Positions 53,522 to 63,933 of a stretch of 64,000 nucleotides of DNA are shown here, one piece after another (positions within the stretch are counted from its first letter, which is position 1; each line of letters opens with the position of its first letter). The translations under genes and the position numbers were made by a program. Source of the stretch: Helicobacter burdigaliensis (GTDB taxonomy: Bacteria > Campylobacterota > Campylobacteria > Campylobacterales > Helicobacteraceae); assembly GCF_003670295.1 (NCBI RefSeq), contig NZ_QXJG01000001.1:202335-266334 (forward strand). Direction: 5' to 3'. The notes below the pieces were generated by a model, which saw nothing but the letters and a program-made list of their open reading frames with translations, had not been told where the DNA came from and searched no databases.

Positions 53522-54372
53522 TTTATACTCGTCTCCTGTTCAAAAATTTTAGTATAATCCCTCATTGTCCATTCTACGAAAGGCTTGGGATTTAAATCTC
53601 TATTTAAATAACGCACTTCATAATGCAAATGGGGCCCTGTGCTTCGCCCTGAATTTCCTGAATATGCAATAAGCTGTCCGCGTCTTACAAATTCTCCTTT
53701 TTGCACTATAATTTTACTCAAATGCGCATAAAATGTTTTAAACCCAAAGGAATGTTCTAATTTTACCATAATTCCATAGCCACCATTATATCCATTTCCT
53801 GTAAAATCTGCTACACCATCTGCAGGTGCATAAATAGGCGTCCCAACTGGCATACCAAAATCCATGCCCGTATGAGAATGTGTGCGACGCAAAATAGGAT
53901 GCACCCTAGTGCCCCAGCTTGCGGTTGTCCTATATTCTCCCCTAAAAGGCTTTCCATTAGGAATTAATTGCATAACAAAAGTCTTTTGCGCTCCTGTGAT
54001 ACTTGCTAAATCCACTCTTTCCATAAGGCTTAAATCAGGCTTTTCAATCGTTTGCTCTCCTAAACCTACAATGCCTTCTAAATCCTCAATTCTATCAGAA
54101 ACCTTAACAAGCTCTTCTGTCTTTTCATCAATTAAGGCTTGTAATTTTTCATTAATTTGATTGATTTTTGCATATTCTTGTTGCATTAAATCACGCTTAT
54201 TTTCAATTTGCTCCACCTCTTTTAAAAGCAGTTGAATAGAAATAACACTAAAAAAAACAACTACAACAACAAGTAATATTCCATAAAGCACGATTTGCTT
54301 CATATATTGATGGATATTATACTGCTTAGAACCATTAATATCTGTAATGGTGATAACAAATCTATTTTTCAA
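53440..54372 (-). CDS. csd1: M23 endopeptidase, cell-shape determinant Csd1-like
   Basis: A 310-residue protein. A membrane helix near 27-50 (QIVLYGILLVVVVVFFSVI) anchors it, a coiled coil follows (about 52-100), and an M23 domain lies near 150-265. The zinc ligands are intact: HTGMDFG near 168 and GPHLHYEVRYL near 240. It cleaves peptidoglycan cross-links. In H. pylori, as I recall, two such genes (csd2 and csd1) lie next to ccmA; here there is one, with an active site, so it is nearer Csd1. It overlaps folC by four bases and ccmA by 82. Confidence 0.9.
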   Translation of the reverse strand: MKNRFVITITDINGSKQYNIHQYMKQIVLYGILLVVVVVFFSVISIQLLLKEVEQIENKRDLMQQEYAKINQINEKLQALIDEKTEELVKVSDRIEDLEGIVGLGEQTIEKPDLSLMERVDLASITGAQKTFVMQLIPNGKPFRGEYRTTASWGTRVHPILRRTHSHTGMDFGMPVGTPIYAPADGVADFTGNGYNGGYGIMVKLEHSFGFKTFYAHLSKIIVQKGEFVRRGQLIAYSGNSGRSTGPHLHYEVRYLNRDLNPKPFVEWTMRDYTKIFEQETSIKWQSLLTMINRLAEIQGTQVLSRREQK

Positions 54373-55496
54373 GCCTTATACCTTTTTAAAAACTCTCCCA
54401 CAACGCTAAAAGAACCACAAACAAGATATTTTTCTCCCTCTTTTATCTCTCTAAAATATTCATAAGGAATATTAAGCTCTTGTAAAATATCTTCCAATTC
54501 TCTTTTGTCTATAATGCGAGAATTAAAAACCTCTAAAATCTCTACGCGTTTAATGATAGGTTTTAAGATACCTAAAATTTCTTTAGGTTTTTTATCTAAA
54601 TAAGAATTATAAACTATAATTAATTTTTCTTTACTGAAATATTCTAGGCTTTTTTTTGCACCTAAAGGATTATGCAACACATCTAAATAAATATTAGGTG
54701 CTATTTTTTGCATTCTACCTTGTAAATCTAATGGAGGCAATTTCTCCAATGCAAAGTCTTTGCCTAATTTTTTTAAAGCACAAAATGCAAGGCTTAAATT
54801 TTCTGCTTGATAGGGTGGATAGTGCTTAGATTTTATGTATTCTAATACACTTTTTTCTATTTTTTCTCTCACGAGTATTTCTAAATTTGCACCCTTTTGC
54901 TTTGCAATCTCTTTGGCAATGGACTCTATTGCTTTATCATTTTGGATACCCAAAATCGCTTCTTTTCCCATTGCTCTTAGCTTTGTGCTTGCAATTTCCT
55001 CTATACTTTCCCCCAAAAACTCCTCATGATCTTTCCCAATGGAAGTAAAAAGGCTTAAAATAGGCGTTACACAAGCACTTGTGGAATCAAATTCCCCCCC
55101 AAGCCCCGCTTCTAGAACCAAATAATCACAATCTTTAAAATACACCATCGCTAAAAATGTCAAAACCTCAAAATAACTAGCCTCTTCCAAAATCGGCGTA
55201 TAAAGAGCATTAAAAGCCTCTTGCAAAGATTCTTTTGAAGCATTTTTGCCATTAAGCCAAAATCTCTCCCCAAGCTCCAAAAGGTGCGGAGAAGTAAAAT
55301 GCCCTACTTTATATCCAAGCTCTTTTAACATAAGAGCTAAAAATCTCCCCGTGCTTCCTTTACCATTTGTGCCTAGGATATGAATAGCTTTAAAATCCGT
55401 CTTTAAAGCTAATTGTTTATAAATACGACTCGCTCTTGTTTTATCAAAAGGAGCATATTCTAGCCCTTTTTTTTTCAAAAATTTCTCTAATTCCAT
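54369..55496 (-). CDS. folC: Folylpolyglutamate/dihydrofolate synthase
   Basis: FolC makes dihydrofolate and adds glutamates to folates in the cytoplasm. The 375-aa frame is a Mur ligase relative. The ATP loop is HILGTNGKGSTGRFLALML near 40-58 and LGYKVGHFTSPHLLELGERFWLNG follows. YLVLEAGLGGEFDSTSA lies near 120 with the metal Glu, and SIGKDHEEFLG is near 150. It is somewhat shorter than the E. coli enzyme at the C-terminus. It sits one base after the GGDEF-like gene and overlaps the csd1 start by four. Confidence 0.93.
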   Translation of the reverse strand: MELEKFLKKKGLEYAPFDKTRASRIYKQLALKTDFKAIHILGTNGKGSTGRFLALMLKELGYKVGHFTSPHLLELGERFWLNGKNASKESLQEAFNALYTPILEEASYFEVLTFLAMVYFKDCDYLVLEAGLGGEFDSTSACVTPILSLFTSIGKDHEEFLGESIEEIASTKLRAMGKEAILGIQNDKAIESIAKEIAKQKGANLEILVREKIEKSVLEYIKSKHYPPYQAENLSLAFCALKKLGKDFALEKLPPLDLQGRMQKIAPNIYLDVLHNPLGAKKSLEYFSKEKLIIVYNSYLDKKPKEILGILKPIIKRVEILEVFNSRIIDKRELEDILQELNIPYEYFREIKEGEKYLVCGSFSVVGEFLKRYKA

Positions 55497-56690
55497 CTAA
55501 AAAATTCCTGCTTCTTTCTTATGTGCTTGCAATAAATTTTGCGACTTTTCTAGCATTGTTTCTAAACTTTTTTCATCTTCTCTAAAAGAAACTTGCGCAC
55601 ACAAAGAAATGGGGATTCTACTCTCTTGAAACATAAAAATACTTTTTTTAACCGCTTCATCTAATTGCCTAATAAAAGCTATCGCTTCTTCTTTGTCCCT
55701 ATTTAAAAGACAAGCTAAAAATTCGCATTTTCCATAATAAGCAATTAAATCTTTATCGTTAGAATATTGCTTTAACAATCTTCCAAGAGTAGCAACAACA
55801 CGCCTAGTAGCTTCTTCTTTGTATATTTCTAGTAATTTCTCGCAATTTGCAATCCCAAAACTAATCACACAATAATGCACTCCATTTTGACAATAAGCAT
55901 TTTCAGCAAAGCACAAAACACTCTCCATTCCTTCCTTATTTATCAATGAGGTGCTTAAATCAATAGGCAAAGATTGTAACTCTTTAAATCTATAATCTTG
56001 AATTTCTTCATTTGCACTCTTAGCTTGAATTAAATCTTGCTCTTGTTTTTTAAGGGTAAAAAATCTTTCTAATTTTAATAATTGATTTTTTAATTCTTCT
56101 TTTTTAGTTTCTTTTTCTTTTAAAAGTTTTTCAAAGTCTTTTTGCCACTCTTTAAACTCTGCATTCCCCTCCATTTGTAAAAAAACTTCTAAAAACTTTT
56201 CTTCATTATCCTCTAACTCTTCGTTTTTATTGTTTTCTCCTTTGTTAAGTTTCCTAATTAAATCCCCCCAATTTTCTTTCCATTTTAATGCAAGACTTTG
56301 ATTGAGTTTATCCCATTCTAATAGTTGCTCTTGTGCCAAAGTTTTAATAGATTTATTAGAATGAGTGGATAAAAGACGCAAACAATAACGCATAATTTCT
56401 TTTTGGGTTAAAAATGCTTTGTAATAAAATTGCTGATGATTTACCATTTGAATTAAAGAGAGTGTGAGTTCGTTTTGAGTTTTGTAGTTTTTGCCTTGTA
56501 AGCTTTCTTGAATATCTTTATCTAAAAGCGAAAAAAGCTTTTTAGTATCATAAAAACACTCTTCGCTTACACAAACGCCAAGACGCAAAGAAACTTTATA
56601 ATAAGCATCTGCATAAGCTTCAGGAGTAGGATCTCTCCCCTCTTTTATTAGATCTTTTAAGGCTTCCCGTGCAATTTTGCTAGATAGCAT
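55497..56690 (-). CDS. Protein with degenerate GGDEF domain, function unknown
   Basis: A 397-residue soluble protein. The N-terminal part is helical (about 1-240) with a strong coiled coil near 170-215 (LLKEKETKKEELKNQLLKLE). The C-terminal 130 residues follow the diguanylate cyclase plan: CVISFGIANCEKLLEIYKEEATRRVVATLGRL is the substrate-binding start. Where GG(D/E)EF is expected it reads YYGKCEF near 318-324, so cyclase activity is unlikely. Binding of c-di-GMP or a purely structural role are options. The position between folC and lptE is kept in C. jejuni and Helicobacter as I recall, which argues for a housekeeping role. Confidence 0.7.
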   Translation of the reverse strand: MLSSKIAREALKDLIKEGRDPTPEAYADAYYKVSLRLGVCVSEECFYDTKKLFSLLDKDIQESLQGKNYKTQNELTLSLIQMVNHQQFYYKAFLTQKEIMRYCLRLLSTHSNKSIKTLAQEQLLEWDKLNQSLALKWKENWGDLIRKLNKGENNKNEELEDNEEKFLEVFLQMEGNAEFKEWQKDFEKLLKEKETKKEELKNQLLKLERFFTLKKQEQDLIQAKSANEEIQDYRFKELQSLPIDLSTSLINKEGMESVLCFAENAYCQNGVHYCVISFGIANCEKLLEIYKEEATRRVVATLGRLLKQYSNDKDLIAYYGKCEFLACLLNRDKEEAIAFIRQLDEAVKKSIFMFQESRIPISLCAQVSFREDEKSLETMLEKSQNLLQAHKKEAGIF

Positions 56691-57184
56691 TATTGTGTAT
56701 CAACCCCCACTTGAGAAATAAAACCATCAATCGCTTGTAAAAGCGCTTTATTAATCGCATCAAGCCTTGCTGAATCTGTGATTACTGAACTATCATTTAA
56801 ATAAAAGTTATAATAGCCTTTCTTTAAAAATGTTCTTGTTTTTTGAGTGAGTTTATTAAAATACTCAAACTCCACTACAACACTACAACGATAAGAAGTA
56901 GCAAATCCCGTAGTATTTTCTGCTAAAGCACTAAACGAAACAGAATCCAATTTCACTTTGATAATAGAATCTGCACTTTCCTTATCTGTGATTTTAGATT
57001 GAAATTGAGAAAAAATCGCACGCGATAGCGCATCTTTTAACTCTACGCTATTTTGAGGATCTCTAGCATCTACTTTTAATTCTATAAAGATTCTCTCTCC
57101 TAAAGCTTCTTTAGTATAATGGGAAATAGGCTTATACCCACAACCCACCAACAAAAAAGTTAAAAGTAAAAGACGCACTATCAT
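56690..57184 (-). CDS. lptE: LPS-assembly lipoprotein LptE
   Basis: A 164-residue lipoprotein with signal and lipobox [11 protein letters not shown], cleaved before Cys15. LptE plugs the LptD barrel at the outer membrane for LPS insertion. The mature fold starts [22 protein letters not shown] and includes [16 protein letters not shown] and [13 protein letters not shown], as in the Campylobacterota LptE group. The assignment leans on lipobox, size and its place next to leuS. It overlaps leuS by four bases and the GGDEF-like gene by one. Confidence 0.82.
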   Translation of the reverse strand: MIVRLLLLTFLLVGCGYKPISHYTKEALGERIFIELKVDARDPQNSVELKDALSRAIFSQFQSKITDKESADSIIKVKLDSVSFSALAENTTGFATSYRCSVVVEFEYFNKLTQKTRTFLKKGYYNFYLNDSSVITDSARLDAINKALLQAIDGFISQVGVDTQ

Positions 57185-59622
57185 TTTACAACCAAATTTA
57201 CAAGCTTATTAGGCACAACAATTTCTTTTATAATCTCTTTGCCCTCAAGCCATTTTGTTAATTGCCTCTTTGCAAGCTCTAAAATAAATTCATTAGGAGA
57301 ATTAGGAGCAACATTGATTTCACCCCTTAGCTTGCCATTAATTGTAAGTGCGATTTTAATCTCTTCTTCTTTTAAGCTTTCCTCATCTATTTTTACTTGA
57401 ATAAAATTCTTAAGATTAAAATACTCTTTGCTTAATTCCCAACAAATATGAGGAATGATAGGCTCTAAAATATTGAGTAGAATAAAATAACCCTCACTCC
57501 ATATTTGTTGATTATCTTGATCACTTAGTGCATTTAGAGCTTCCATACAAGCTGCAATCATAGTATTAAAACTATAACCCCCCTCGTATGAAAAAGTTTC
57601 ATTAGATTTTTTTAATGCCTCATAAACCTTTTTTCTTGCTAACTTCTCTTTTTTGCTAAGATTAGAAGTATCCACTTTAGGCAATTCTTCAGTTTTTACA
57701 ATCTTTTCAACTTTAGCACATAATCTTTTAATGAAGCGATAAGAACCCTCTAATGCTGAATCATTCCATTCTAGCTCCCTTACTGGTGGAGCTGCAAAGA
57801 GGATAAACAATCTTGCAGTATCTGCTCCAAATTTTTCTATAATCTCTTTGGGTTCTACTACATTGCCTTTAGATTTTGACATCTTAGCACCCTCTTTGGT
57901 AACCATTCCTTGTGTCAAAAGATGTGAAAAAGGCTCACTACTTTTAGTATAACCAAGATCTCTTAAAACCTTTGTAAAAAAGCGTGAATAGAGTAAATGC
58001 AAAATAGCATGTTCAATCCCACCAATATACTCATCTACATCCATCCAATACTCTTGATCTTCTTTGTTAAAAATCTCATTTTCTCTTAAATGGGGAGGAG
58101 TAGTATAACGCAAAAAATACCAACTAGATTCCATAAAAGTATCCAGTGTATCACTTTCTCTTATAGCGTCTTTGCCACATTTTGGGCACTTGCATTGCTT
58201 AAAGCTTGGGTGTTTATCAAGTGGATTCCCCTCTCCATCAATCACAACATCTAAAGGCAATCTAATAGGCAAATTCTCTTTAGCCTCTGGCAAGATTCCG
58301 CAATCTTGACAATGGATTAAAGGAATAGGAGTTCCCCAATAACGCTGTCTTGAAATCCCCCAATCTCTAAGCTTATAATTTGTAACCGCCTTTCCTAAAG
58401 CATTTTTTTCAAAATATTCTATAATTTTTTGCTTTGCAACATTAGATTGCATCCCATTATATTCAAAAGAATTGATTAAAATCCCCTCTTGTGAATAGGG
58501 CAAAGCTTCTCCATTGCTCTCTATTACCGGCTTTATAGGCAGATTATACTTGCAAGCAAAATCATAATCCCTCTCATCATGCGCTGGGACACTCATCACC
58601 GCTCCACTTCCATAACCCATTAAAACAAAGTTTGCAACCCATAAGGGTATTTTTTCTTTACTAAGAGGATGGATTGCATTTAAGTTTAAGCTAAAACCCT
58701 CTTTATCTTGTTGTGCTCTTTCTTTTTCAGGAGTATTCTGCATTTTAACTATTTTTTCTTTTAAAGCCTCATCTATTTTATTTGCAGCCATTAAAGCTTT
58801 AATTAAAGGATGTTCTGGAGCTAAAGCACAATAACTCACACCAAAAATTGTATCTGCTCTTGTAGTAAAAACCTCTAAAGTTTCTATTTTTCCTTCTTTG
58901 GTTTCTAAAGGCTTTTCTAGCTCAAAGGCAAATTGCAAACCTTGTGATTTGCCTATCCAGTTTCTTTGCATGGTTAAAACTTGATTAGGCCATTTACCTT
59001 CTAGCTTTTCCAAATCCTCCAATAACTCTTGTGCATAATCTGTAATTTTTACATAATATTGATACATTTCTTTTTGCACCACAGGTGTATCACAACGCCA
59101 ACATTTCCCCTCAACCACTTGCTCATTTGCCAAAACCGTCTTATCATTAGGACACCAATTTAAATATCCTTTTTTGCGATAAATTAACCCTTTATTCCAC
59201 ATATCCACAAATAAAGACTGCTCCCATTTAGAGTATTCTTCATCACAAGTTGCAAGCTCTCTTGTGCGAGAAAAAGAAAATCCCAAAGAATATAACTCTT
59301 TTCTCATATTCTCAATATTTGCATAAGTCCAAACTTTTGGGTGGGTTTTATGCTTTATGGCTGCATTTTCTGCGGGCATTCCAAAAGCGTCCCAGCCGAT
59401 AGGATGCAACACATTAAAACCATCTTTGCGGAATCTTCTAGCAATCGCATCGCTAATGCAATAATTTCTCACATGTCCCATATGGATATTTCCACTAGGA
59501 TAAGGAAACATACTTAAAATATATTTTTTAGGCTTACTCTTATCAGCTTTAGGCTCATATTCTCCACTTTCTTCCCAAATATTTTGCCATTTTTTTTCAA
59601 TCTCTTTAGCATTATATTCCAT
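57181..59622 (-). CDS. leuS: Leucyl-tRNA synthetase
   Basis: LeuRS charges tRNA-Leu. The 813-aa frame has the HIGH equivalent in [17 protein letters not shown] near 37-53. The zinc-like cysteines lie in [22 protein letters not shown] and the editing domain runs from about 215 to 400 ([38 protein letters not shown]). The KMSKS loop is [12 protein letters not shown] near 577-588. The C-terminal tRNA-binding region is compact. It follows the DUF6394 gene by 13 bases in the long operon. Confidence 0.97.
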   Translation of the reverse strand: MEYNAKEIEKKWQNIWEESGEYEPKADKSKPKKYILSMFPYPSGNIHMGHVRNYCISDAIARRFRKDGFNVLHPIGWDAFGMPAENAAIKHKTHPKVWTYANIENMRKELYSLGFSFSRTRELATCDEEYSKWEQSLFVDMWNKGLIYRKKGYLNWCPNDKTVLANEQVVEGKCWRCDTPVVQKEMYQYYVKITDYAQELLEDLEKLEGKWPNQVLTMQRNWIGKSQGLQFAFELEKPLETKEGKIETLEVFTTRADTIFGVSYCALAPEHPLIKALMAANKIDEALKEKIVKMQNTPEKERAQQDKEGFSLNLNAIHPLSKEKIPLWVANFVLMGYGSGAVMSVPAHDERDYDFACKYNLPIKPVIESNGEALPYSQEGILINSFEYNGMQSNVAKQKIIEYFEKNALGKAVTNYKLRDWGISRQRYWGTPIPLIHCQDCGILPEAKENLPIRLPLDVVIDGEGNPLDKHPSFKQCKCPKCGKDAIRESDTLDTFMESSWYFLRYTTPPHLRENEIFNKEDQEYWMDVDEYIGGIEHAILHLLYSRFFTKVLRDLGYTKSSEPFSHLLTQGMVTKEGAKMSKSKGNVVEPKEIIEKFGADTARLFILFAAPPVRELEWNDSALEGSYRFIKRLCAKVEKIVKTEELPKVDTSNLSKKEKLARKKVYEALKKSNETFSYEGGYSFNTMIAACMEALNALSDQDNQQIWSEGYFILLNILEPIIPHICWELSKEYFNLKNFIQVKIDEESLKEEEIKIALTINGKLRGEINVAPNSPNEFILELAKRQLTKWLEGKEIIKEIVVPNKLVNLVVK

Positions 59623-59635
59623 TTTTTTCCTTTAA

Positions 59636-59977
59636 CTAGCGGTATTCATTATAACTTTTAATACTTTCAATCGCAACAAACAAAATAGACACAACATTTG
59701 CTGCTAATGCCCCAATAGCAAGCGCCACGGCAATTCCTGCATTATTAAAAACTTGCATATAAATAAATGCAGGTATTAAATGTAAATCAGCCACAAGAGA
59801 ACTTGCCATAAGCTCTGCTGACATATAGCTTCTTACACCCAATTTCAAAAGGGTTGAGATGATATTCACTCCACCTGCTATAAAAAGCATTACAATATTT
59901 TGTTCATACAAGAATCCTAAAGTTGAAGTAAGACTCATCAAAATAAAAAATATAAAAATAACCTTTCCCCAGTCCAT
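59636..59977 (-). CDS. Small membrane protein, DUF6394 type
   Basis: A 113-residue protein with three or four hydrophobic segments (VIFIFFILMSLTSTLGFLY, NIVMLFIAGGVNIISTLLKLG, a mixed centre, GIAVALAIGALAANVVSILFVA). The family is restricted to Campylobacterota and related groups as far as I know, and its role is unknown. It always seems to sit between secF and leuS in this lineage, which suggests a link with membrane-protein export or simply a fixed operon. It starts nine bases after secF. Confidence 0.7.
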   Translation of the reverse strand: MDWGKVIFIFFILMSLTSTLGFLYEQNIVMLFIAGGVNIISTLLKLGVRSYMSAELMASSLVADLHLIPAFIYMQVFNNAGIAVALAIGALAANVVSILFVAIESIKSYNEYR

Positions 59978-59986
59978 TTTTACTCC

Positions 59987-60958
59987 TTACACTCTACCTT
60001 TTTCATACATTTCTCTTAGTTTTTTCTTTTCAAGCTTCTTTTTTTCCGCTATTTGTATTTTCTCATTATATTTTTTAATATCAAATCCAAAAAACATCAC
60101 AAGCTTGCTTGCAATAAAAATAGAACTATAACTTCCTACAATAGAACCCACAAGCATAGGCAAGCTAAAACCTACAATAATCTCACCCCCAAATAAATAA
60201 AGTGTTAAAACCACAAAAAACACGGTAACTGAAGTTAAAATTGTTCTTGAAAGAGTGGCTGAAAGTGCTTCATTGATAATAAATTTCAAACTTTGATTTG
60301 TCCTTGTGTGGATAGTTTCTCTTATTCTATCAAAAACAATAATTGTATCGTTAATAGAATAACCAATAAGCGTTAAAAGTGCTGCAACAACCTCTAAATT
60401 CAAATCAATATCAAAAAGAATAATCGCACCTGCTGCAATCACCACATCATGCACTAAAGCTAGCACACTAGCAATAGCAAATCTCCATTCATAACGATAA
60501 CCCACATAGGCTAAAATCGCTAAAAGTGCTAGAGCTAATGCCATCATACCTTTTTCTTTTAGTTCATTCCCTACTTTTGGCCCTACGACATCATCGCGTC
60601 TTATTTGAAATTCTCCTGTGGGTGCTAAAAGTTCTTCTATTTTTTCTCTCATTCCATTTTGCACGGAGCTTGTAGCCGTTGAAAGCTTGATTAATACTTC
60701 CTCTTTAGAGCCAAACTCACTTACTTGAGCTCCTTCAAACTCAGGCACAGAGTTTAGCCTCTCTCTAATCTCTGCAATAGGAGCAGCTTTTGTATATTGT
60801 AGTTGTAAAATACTCCCCCCTGCAAAATCAATCCCATAAGTAAAACCGGGTTTAAAAAAAAGCACTAAAGAGGCGACAAATAAAATTGCAGAAACTATAA
60901 TACCATAATTTGCAATTTTCATAAAATCATAAATTTTATTATGTTTAAAAAATTCCAT
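59987..60958 (-). CDS. secF: Protein translocase subunit SecF
   Basis: SecF works with SecD to drive late protein translocation using the proton gradient. The 323-aa frame has six membrane helices. It shows the family starts GFTYGIDFAGGSILQLQY near 35-52 and FQIRRDDVVGPKVGNELKE near 118. RYEWRFAIASVLALVHDVVIAAG near 155 and GYSINDTIIVFDRIRE near 198 carry the conserved Asp residues. It begins inside the last base of the secD stop (ATGA-like overlap). Order yajC-secD-secF is standard. Confidence 0.96.
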   Translation of the reverse strand: MEFFKHNKIYDFMKIANYGIIVSAILFVASLVLFFKPGFTYGIDFAGGSILQLQYTKAAPIAEIRERLNSVPEFEGAQVSEFGSKEEVLIKLSTATSSVQNGMREKIEELLAPTGEFQIRRDDVVGPKVGNELKEKGMMALALALLAILAYVGYRYEWRFAIASVLALVHDVVIAAGAIILFDIDLNLEVVAALLTLIGYSINDTIIVFDRIRETIHTRTNQSLKFIINEALSATLSRTILTSVTVFFVVLTLYLFGGEIIVGFSLPMLVGSIVGSYSSIFIASKLVMFFGFDIKKYNEKIQIAEKKKLEKKKLREMYEKGRV

Positions 60959-62694
60959 TATTTCTTTCCTTCTTTATAGCCAAACCAAAGTGCATAATTT
61001 TTTGATTTTACAATTCTATCTTGTAAAAGCCTAAAAATACCATGTGTTCCAACAATAGCCGTAATAATAGAGGCTAAAATCCCTATACCCATAGTAATCG
61101 CAAATCCTTTAATCGCCCCCGTTCCAAACGCATAAAGCAAAACAGCAGCAATCAAGGTAGTAAGATTAGAATCAAAAATAGCTCTTGAAGCATTAGCATA
61201 ACCATTTTCCATAGCTTTTATAAAACCTTCTTTAGACCTAAAGCCCTCTCTAATGCGTTCATTAATAATCACATTAGCATCTACTGCCATACCCACAGTT
61301 AGGATAATTCCTGCCATACCCGGAAGTGTAAGCGTAGCACCAAAAAGCGCCATCACAGCGATAACTAGAAAAATATTCACCACCATAGCAATATTGGCAA
61401 TCACCCCTGCAATACCATAATAAAACACCATAAAAACAACTACAAGCACAGCACCGCTTACTAAAGCTATCATAGAAGCTTGAATACTATCTGCACCTAA
61501 GCTTGGTCCCACACTACGCTTTTCTAATAGTGTAATAGGAGCAGGAAGCGCACCACTTCTTAGTGCAATAGCAATATCACTCGCTTCTTGCACGCTAAAA
61601 CCACCGCTAATTTGTCCGCTACCCCCGCCAATTCTTTCTCTAATCACAGGAGCAGAATATACTTTACCATCTAGCACAACCGCCATACGATTCCCGATAT
61701 TTTTTCCTGAGAAATCTCCAAAAATCTTCGCTCCTTGAGAATTAAGCGTGAAATTAATTACAGGCTGTCCATTTTGATCATAAGCTACTTTAGCATCTGT
61801 TAGCATAGCACCATCTAAAATAGGAATAGCTTTTAATAAAATCTCTTGATTAGGTAAAGCCCTCACTTTAATATACTGCTCTTCTTTTTGATTGAGTTCT
61901 AATTCTTTTTGAGTGAGCGTATTTTGCTCTTGTGGGCTTAATTTCTCTTTTTGGCGTAAAGCTTCAATTTCATCTTTAAGAGTTGTGATTGCATCACGCA
62001 CTTTTTGGCTTTCTGAATTCACTAAAGGCAAAATCACATCTCCCAATCTTTTTGCCTCTTCTTCGCTCATGCTAGAAACTCTCGCATTTCTAGCTTCATC
62101 TACTGCCATCATTTGCAAATGTCCGCCCTTAGAGATCAAATCCAAAGCCCTTTGCTCTTGCTCTTGTGTTTTAATCCCCGGTAGCTGAACCAAAATAGCA
62201 TCCACTCCTTGCTTAGTTACGCTAGGCTCTGAAAGTCCAAACTGATCAAGCCTATTTCTAATATTACCAATCGCTTGATCAATCGCAAAACGCTCCACAT
62301 TTAAAATTTCTTCTTCTTTTAAGGTAATCTGATAAACAAGATTATTTTCTTTAATATTTAGTTCTGACATTTTAGAGAAAAATGCTTCTATTTTACTCTT
62401 TTCATTAGAATCCAAAAGCTCAAATGTAATGCCCTCGCCATTAGCACTTAATCCATCAATCAAAATTTGATTATCCAAAGCATAATAATTAATTTCTGAA
62501 GCAAGTGTAGAATAACGCGTCTTTATGGCTTCTTCTGTCTTTACCCCTAAAAGTAAATTTAACCCACCTTGTAAATCCAAACCCAAAGTGATTTTAGGAC
62601 CTTGAGTTTGAAAAATAGAAGGAACAGAAAGAATTACCCCAAATAATGTTGCTATGATAAAAAAAAGCAACTTTGTATTGAATGGCTTTTTCAT
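60958..62694 (-). CDS. secD: Protein translocase subunit SecD
   Basis: A 578-residue protein with six membrane helices and a long periplasmic part (about 30-390). [15 protein letters not shown] near 35 is the SecD D1 mark and [21 protein letters not shown] near 145 the P1 base. A Glu/Gln-rich insertion sits near 235-270 ([21 protein letters not shown]), typical of Campylobacterota. [25 protein letters not shown] near 378 starts the membrane half, with [16 protein letters not shown] near 470. It follows yajC by four bases. Confidence 0.96.
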   Translation of the reverse strand: MKKPFNTKLLFFIIATLFGVILSVPSIFQTQGPKITLGLDLQGGLNLLLGVKTEEAIKTRYSTLASEINYYALDNQILIDGLSANGEGITFELLDSNEKSKIEAFFSKMSELNIKENNLVYQITLKEEEILNVERFAIDQAIGNIRNRLDQFGLSEPSVTKQGVDAILVQLPGIKTQEQEQRALDLISKGGHLQMMAVDEARNARVSSMSEEEAKRLGDVILPLVNSESQKVRDAITTLKDEIEALRQKEKLSPQEQNTLTQKELELNQKEEQYIKVRALPNQEILLKAIPILDGAMLTDAKVAYDQNGQPVINFTLNSQGAKIFGDFSGKNIGNRMAVVLDGKVYSAPVIRERIGGGSGQISGGFSVQEASDIAIALRSGALPAPITLLEKRSVGPSLGADSIQASMIALVSGAVLVVVFMVFYYGIAGVIANIAMVVNIFLVIAVMALFGATLTLPGMAGIILTVGMAVDANVIINERIREGFRSKEGFIKAMENGYANASRAIFDSNLTTLIAAVLLYAFGTGAIKGFAITMGIGILASIITAIVGTHGIFRLLQDRIVKSKNYALWFGYKEGKK

Positions 62695-62698
62695 TTTT

Positions 62699-62971
62699 TT
62701 ATTTTTCTACCTTTTTAGCAACATAATCTTTAGCTAATTTTACTATCGTATCATCATTTAATCTTACCATAAAATAGTCTTCTTCTTTTTTGACAACTTC
62801 TACAATAAATCCCCCGCTTGTTACTACTTTATCCCCTTTATCTAAAGAAGCAATCATATCGCGATGATTTTTTGCTTGTTTTTGCTGTGGGCGTATGATT
62901 AGAAAATAAAAAATTGCAATCAAAACCACCAAAGGTAAAAGCTGTGTTAGTGTGTTACCGATATTTTCCAT
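62699..62971 (-). CDS. yajC: Sec translocon accessory subunit YajC
   Basis: A 90-residue single-span protein. [26 protein letters not shown] gives the membrane helix and the RPQ motif near 27-30. It is followed by [21 protein letters not shown] and a C-terminal soluble hairpin. YajC associates with SecDF. It is the first gene of the minus-strand run that goes down to ymdB. The bases upstream (62972-63060) are AT-rich and should hold the operon promoter. Confidence 0.95.
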   Translation of the reverse strand: MENIGNTLTQLLPLVVLIAIFYFLIIRPQQKQAKNHRDMIASLDKGDKVVTSGGFIVEVVKKEEDYFMVRLNDDTIVKLAKDYVAKKVEK

Positions 62972-63841
62972 AAGAGATATTCCCCTTTAAATTTTAGATT
63001 TAAAGGGCTGATTTTAGCATTTTTTTTCTAATAGAAAGTTTTAATTACAAAAACTTTCAAATGAAAACAAAAACCAAAAAATTCATAAAACTATAAATTA
63101 AGAGAGATTCTATACTCTATAAATTTTACTCCTTTAAATAAATGGATTTTTGTATAAATAAGCCCTAACAAGCTTTTTAAGAAGCCACTCCTAAAATACT
63201 TTTTATAAAGTTTCATCACTCCACCCATTCTTACAAAATTTATGCCCCACATGTCATTGCAAAGTTTATGCCTCACCAACCTGTCATTGCGAGGCTTACT
63301 TATAAGCCGAAGCAGTCCAAAAAGGAACTTCCTTTCCTTTTTCACAAAAACGCCTCTCCCCCTCCTCACTCCCCCAAGCACAAAAAGCTCCCTTTTTGGC
63401 TATCAGGGGAGAGCCTCGCCTGTATCTGCTTCTAGCTTCCGTGTAGGAGTTGCACTCCTGCAACTCTTTTTCTACACTAGAGCACCACGAAGCAGGGCGA
63501 GAGAGTGTCTGAGAAAGCCTTTAGGTTTGCCTTTTATAATTCTCTGTCACTGCGAGCAGTGGAACACTGCGTGGCAGTCCATAGGCTTACAATATGATTT
63601 AAATTGTTATGAAAGGTTTTTTAATTTTTTATATAAAGCTAAAAATTATATTTATTTTTTAGGCTTTAGAAAGTGGATTGCCACGATTTGCTTTCGCAAA
63701 TCTCGCAATGACAAAAACAACCTTACAAGGCAGAAAAACAGATTGCTTCGTCGTTTCACTCCTCGCAATGACAATGTAGATAATTTAGATTTATTTTGGA
63801 TAAACAATAAATTCTAGTAGTTACGGCATAGAATAAAAGTT
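62972..63841. repeat. Non-coding interval packed with GTCATTGCGAG-type repeats
   Basis: About 870 bases without a credible gene. Direct-orientation units start at 63253 (GTCATTGC), 63283 (GTCATTGCGAGG) and 63546 (GTCACTGCGAG). Inverted units end at 63712 (CTCGCAATGAC) and 63772 (CTCGCAATGAC), each preceded by GATTGC (63675 and 63741). Small stems such as GGCTTACTTATAAGCC lie within. The longest plus-strand frame (63242-63817) only follows the repeats and has no protein features. The left 120 bases probably carry the yajC-operon promoter. Confidence 0.6.
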
Positions 63842-63904
63842 TTAAAGGGTTTTTCAAGGGGTTAGCAACCTTAAGTGGTTGTGCCCCTTGTAAAAACCCT
63901 TTAA
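63842..63904. terminator. Long hairpin, probable terminator or structured RNA
   Basis: TTAAAGGGTTTTT (63842-63854) and AAAAACCCTTTAA (63892-63904) are perfect 13-base arms. Inside them AAGGGG pairs with CCCCTT and GCAACC with GGTTGT (one G-T pair) around a TTAAGT loop. The whole makes a stem of about 25 pairs with two small internal loops. It lies just after the stop of the partial minus-strand frame at the window edge. Confidence 0.6.
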
Positions 63905-63933
63905 TCTATTATTATCTGTCTTAAATACGAATT

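Noticed and set aside
63091..63381. 96-codon minus-strand frame upstream of yajC
   Set aside because: It crosses the same repeats, starts without a ribosome site and overlaps the plus-strand repeat frame; no protein feature is visible.
63242..63817. 191-codon open frame on the plus strand in the repeat-rich interval
   Set aside because: It follows the repeat units in composition, has no ribosome site, no domain and an unusual amino-acid make-up; the repeats explain it.
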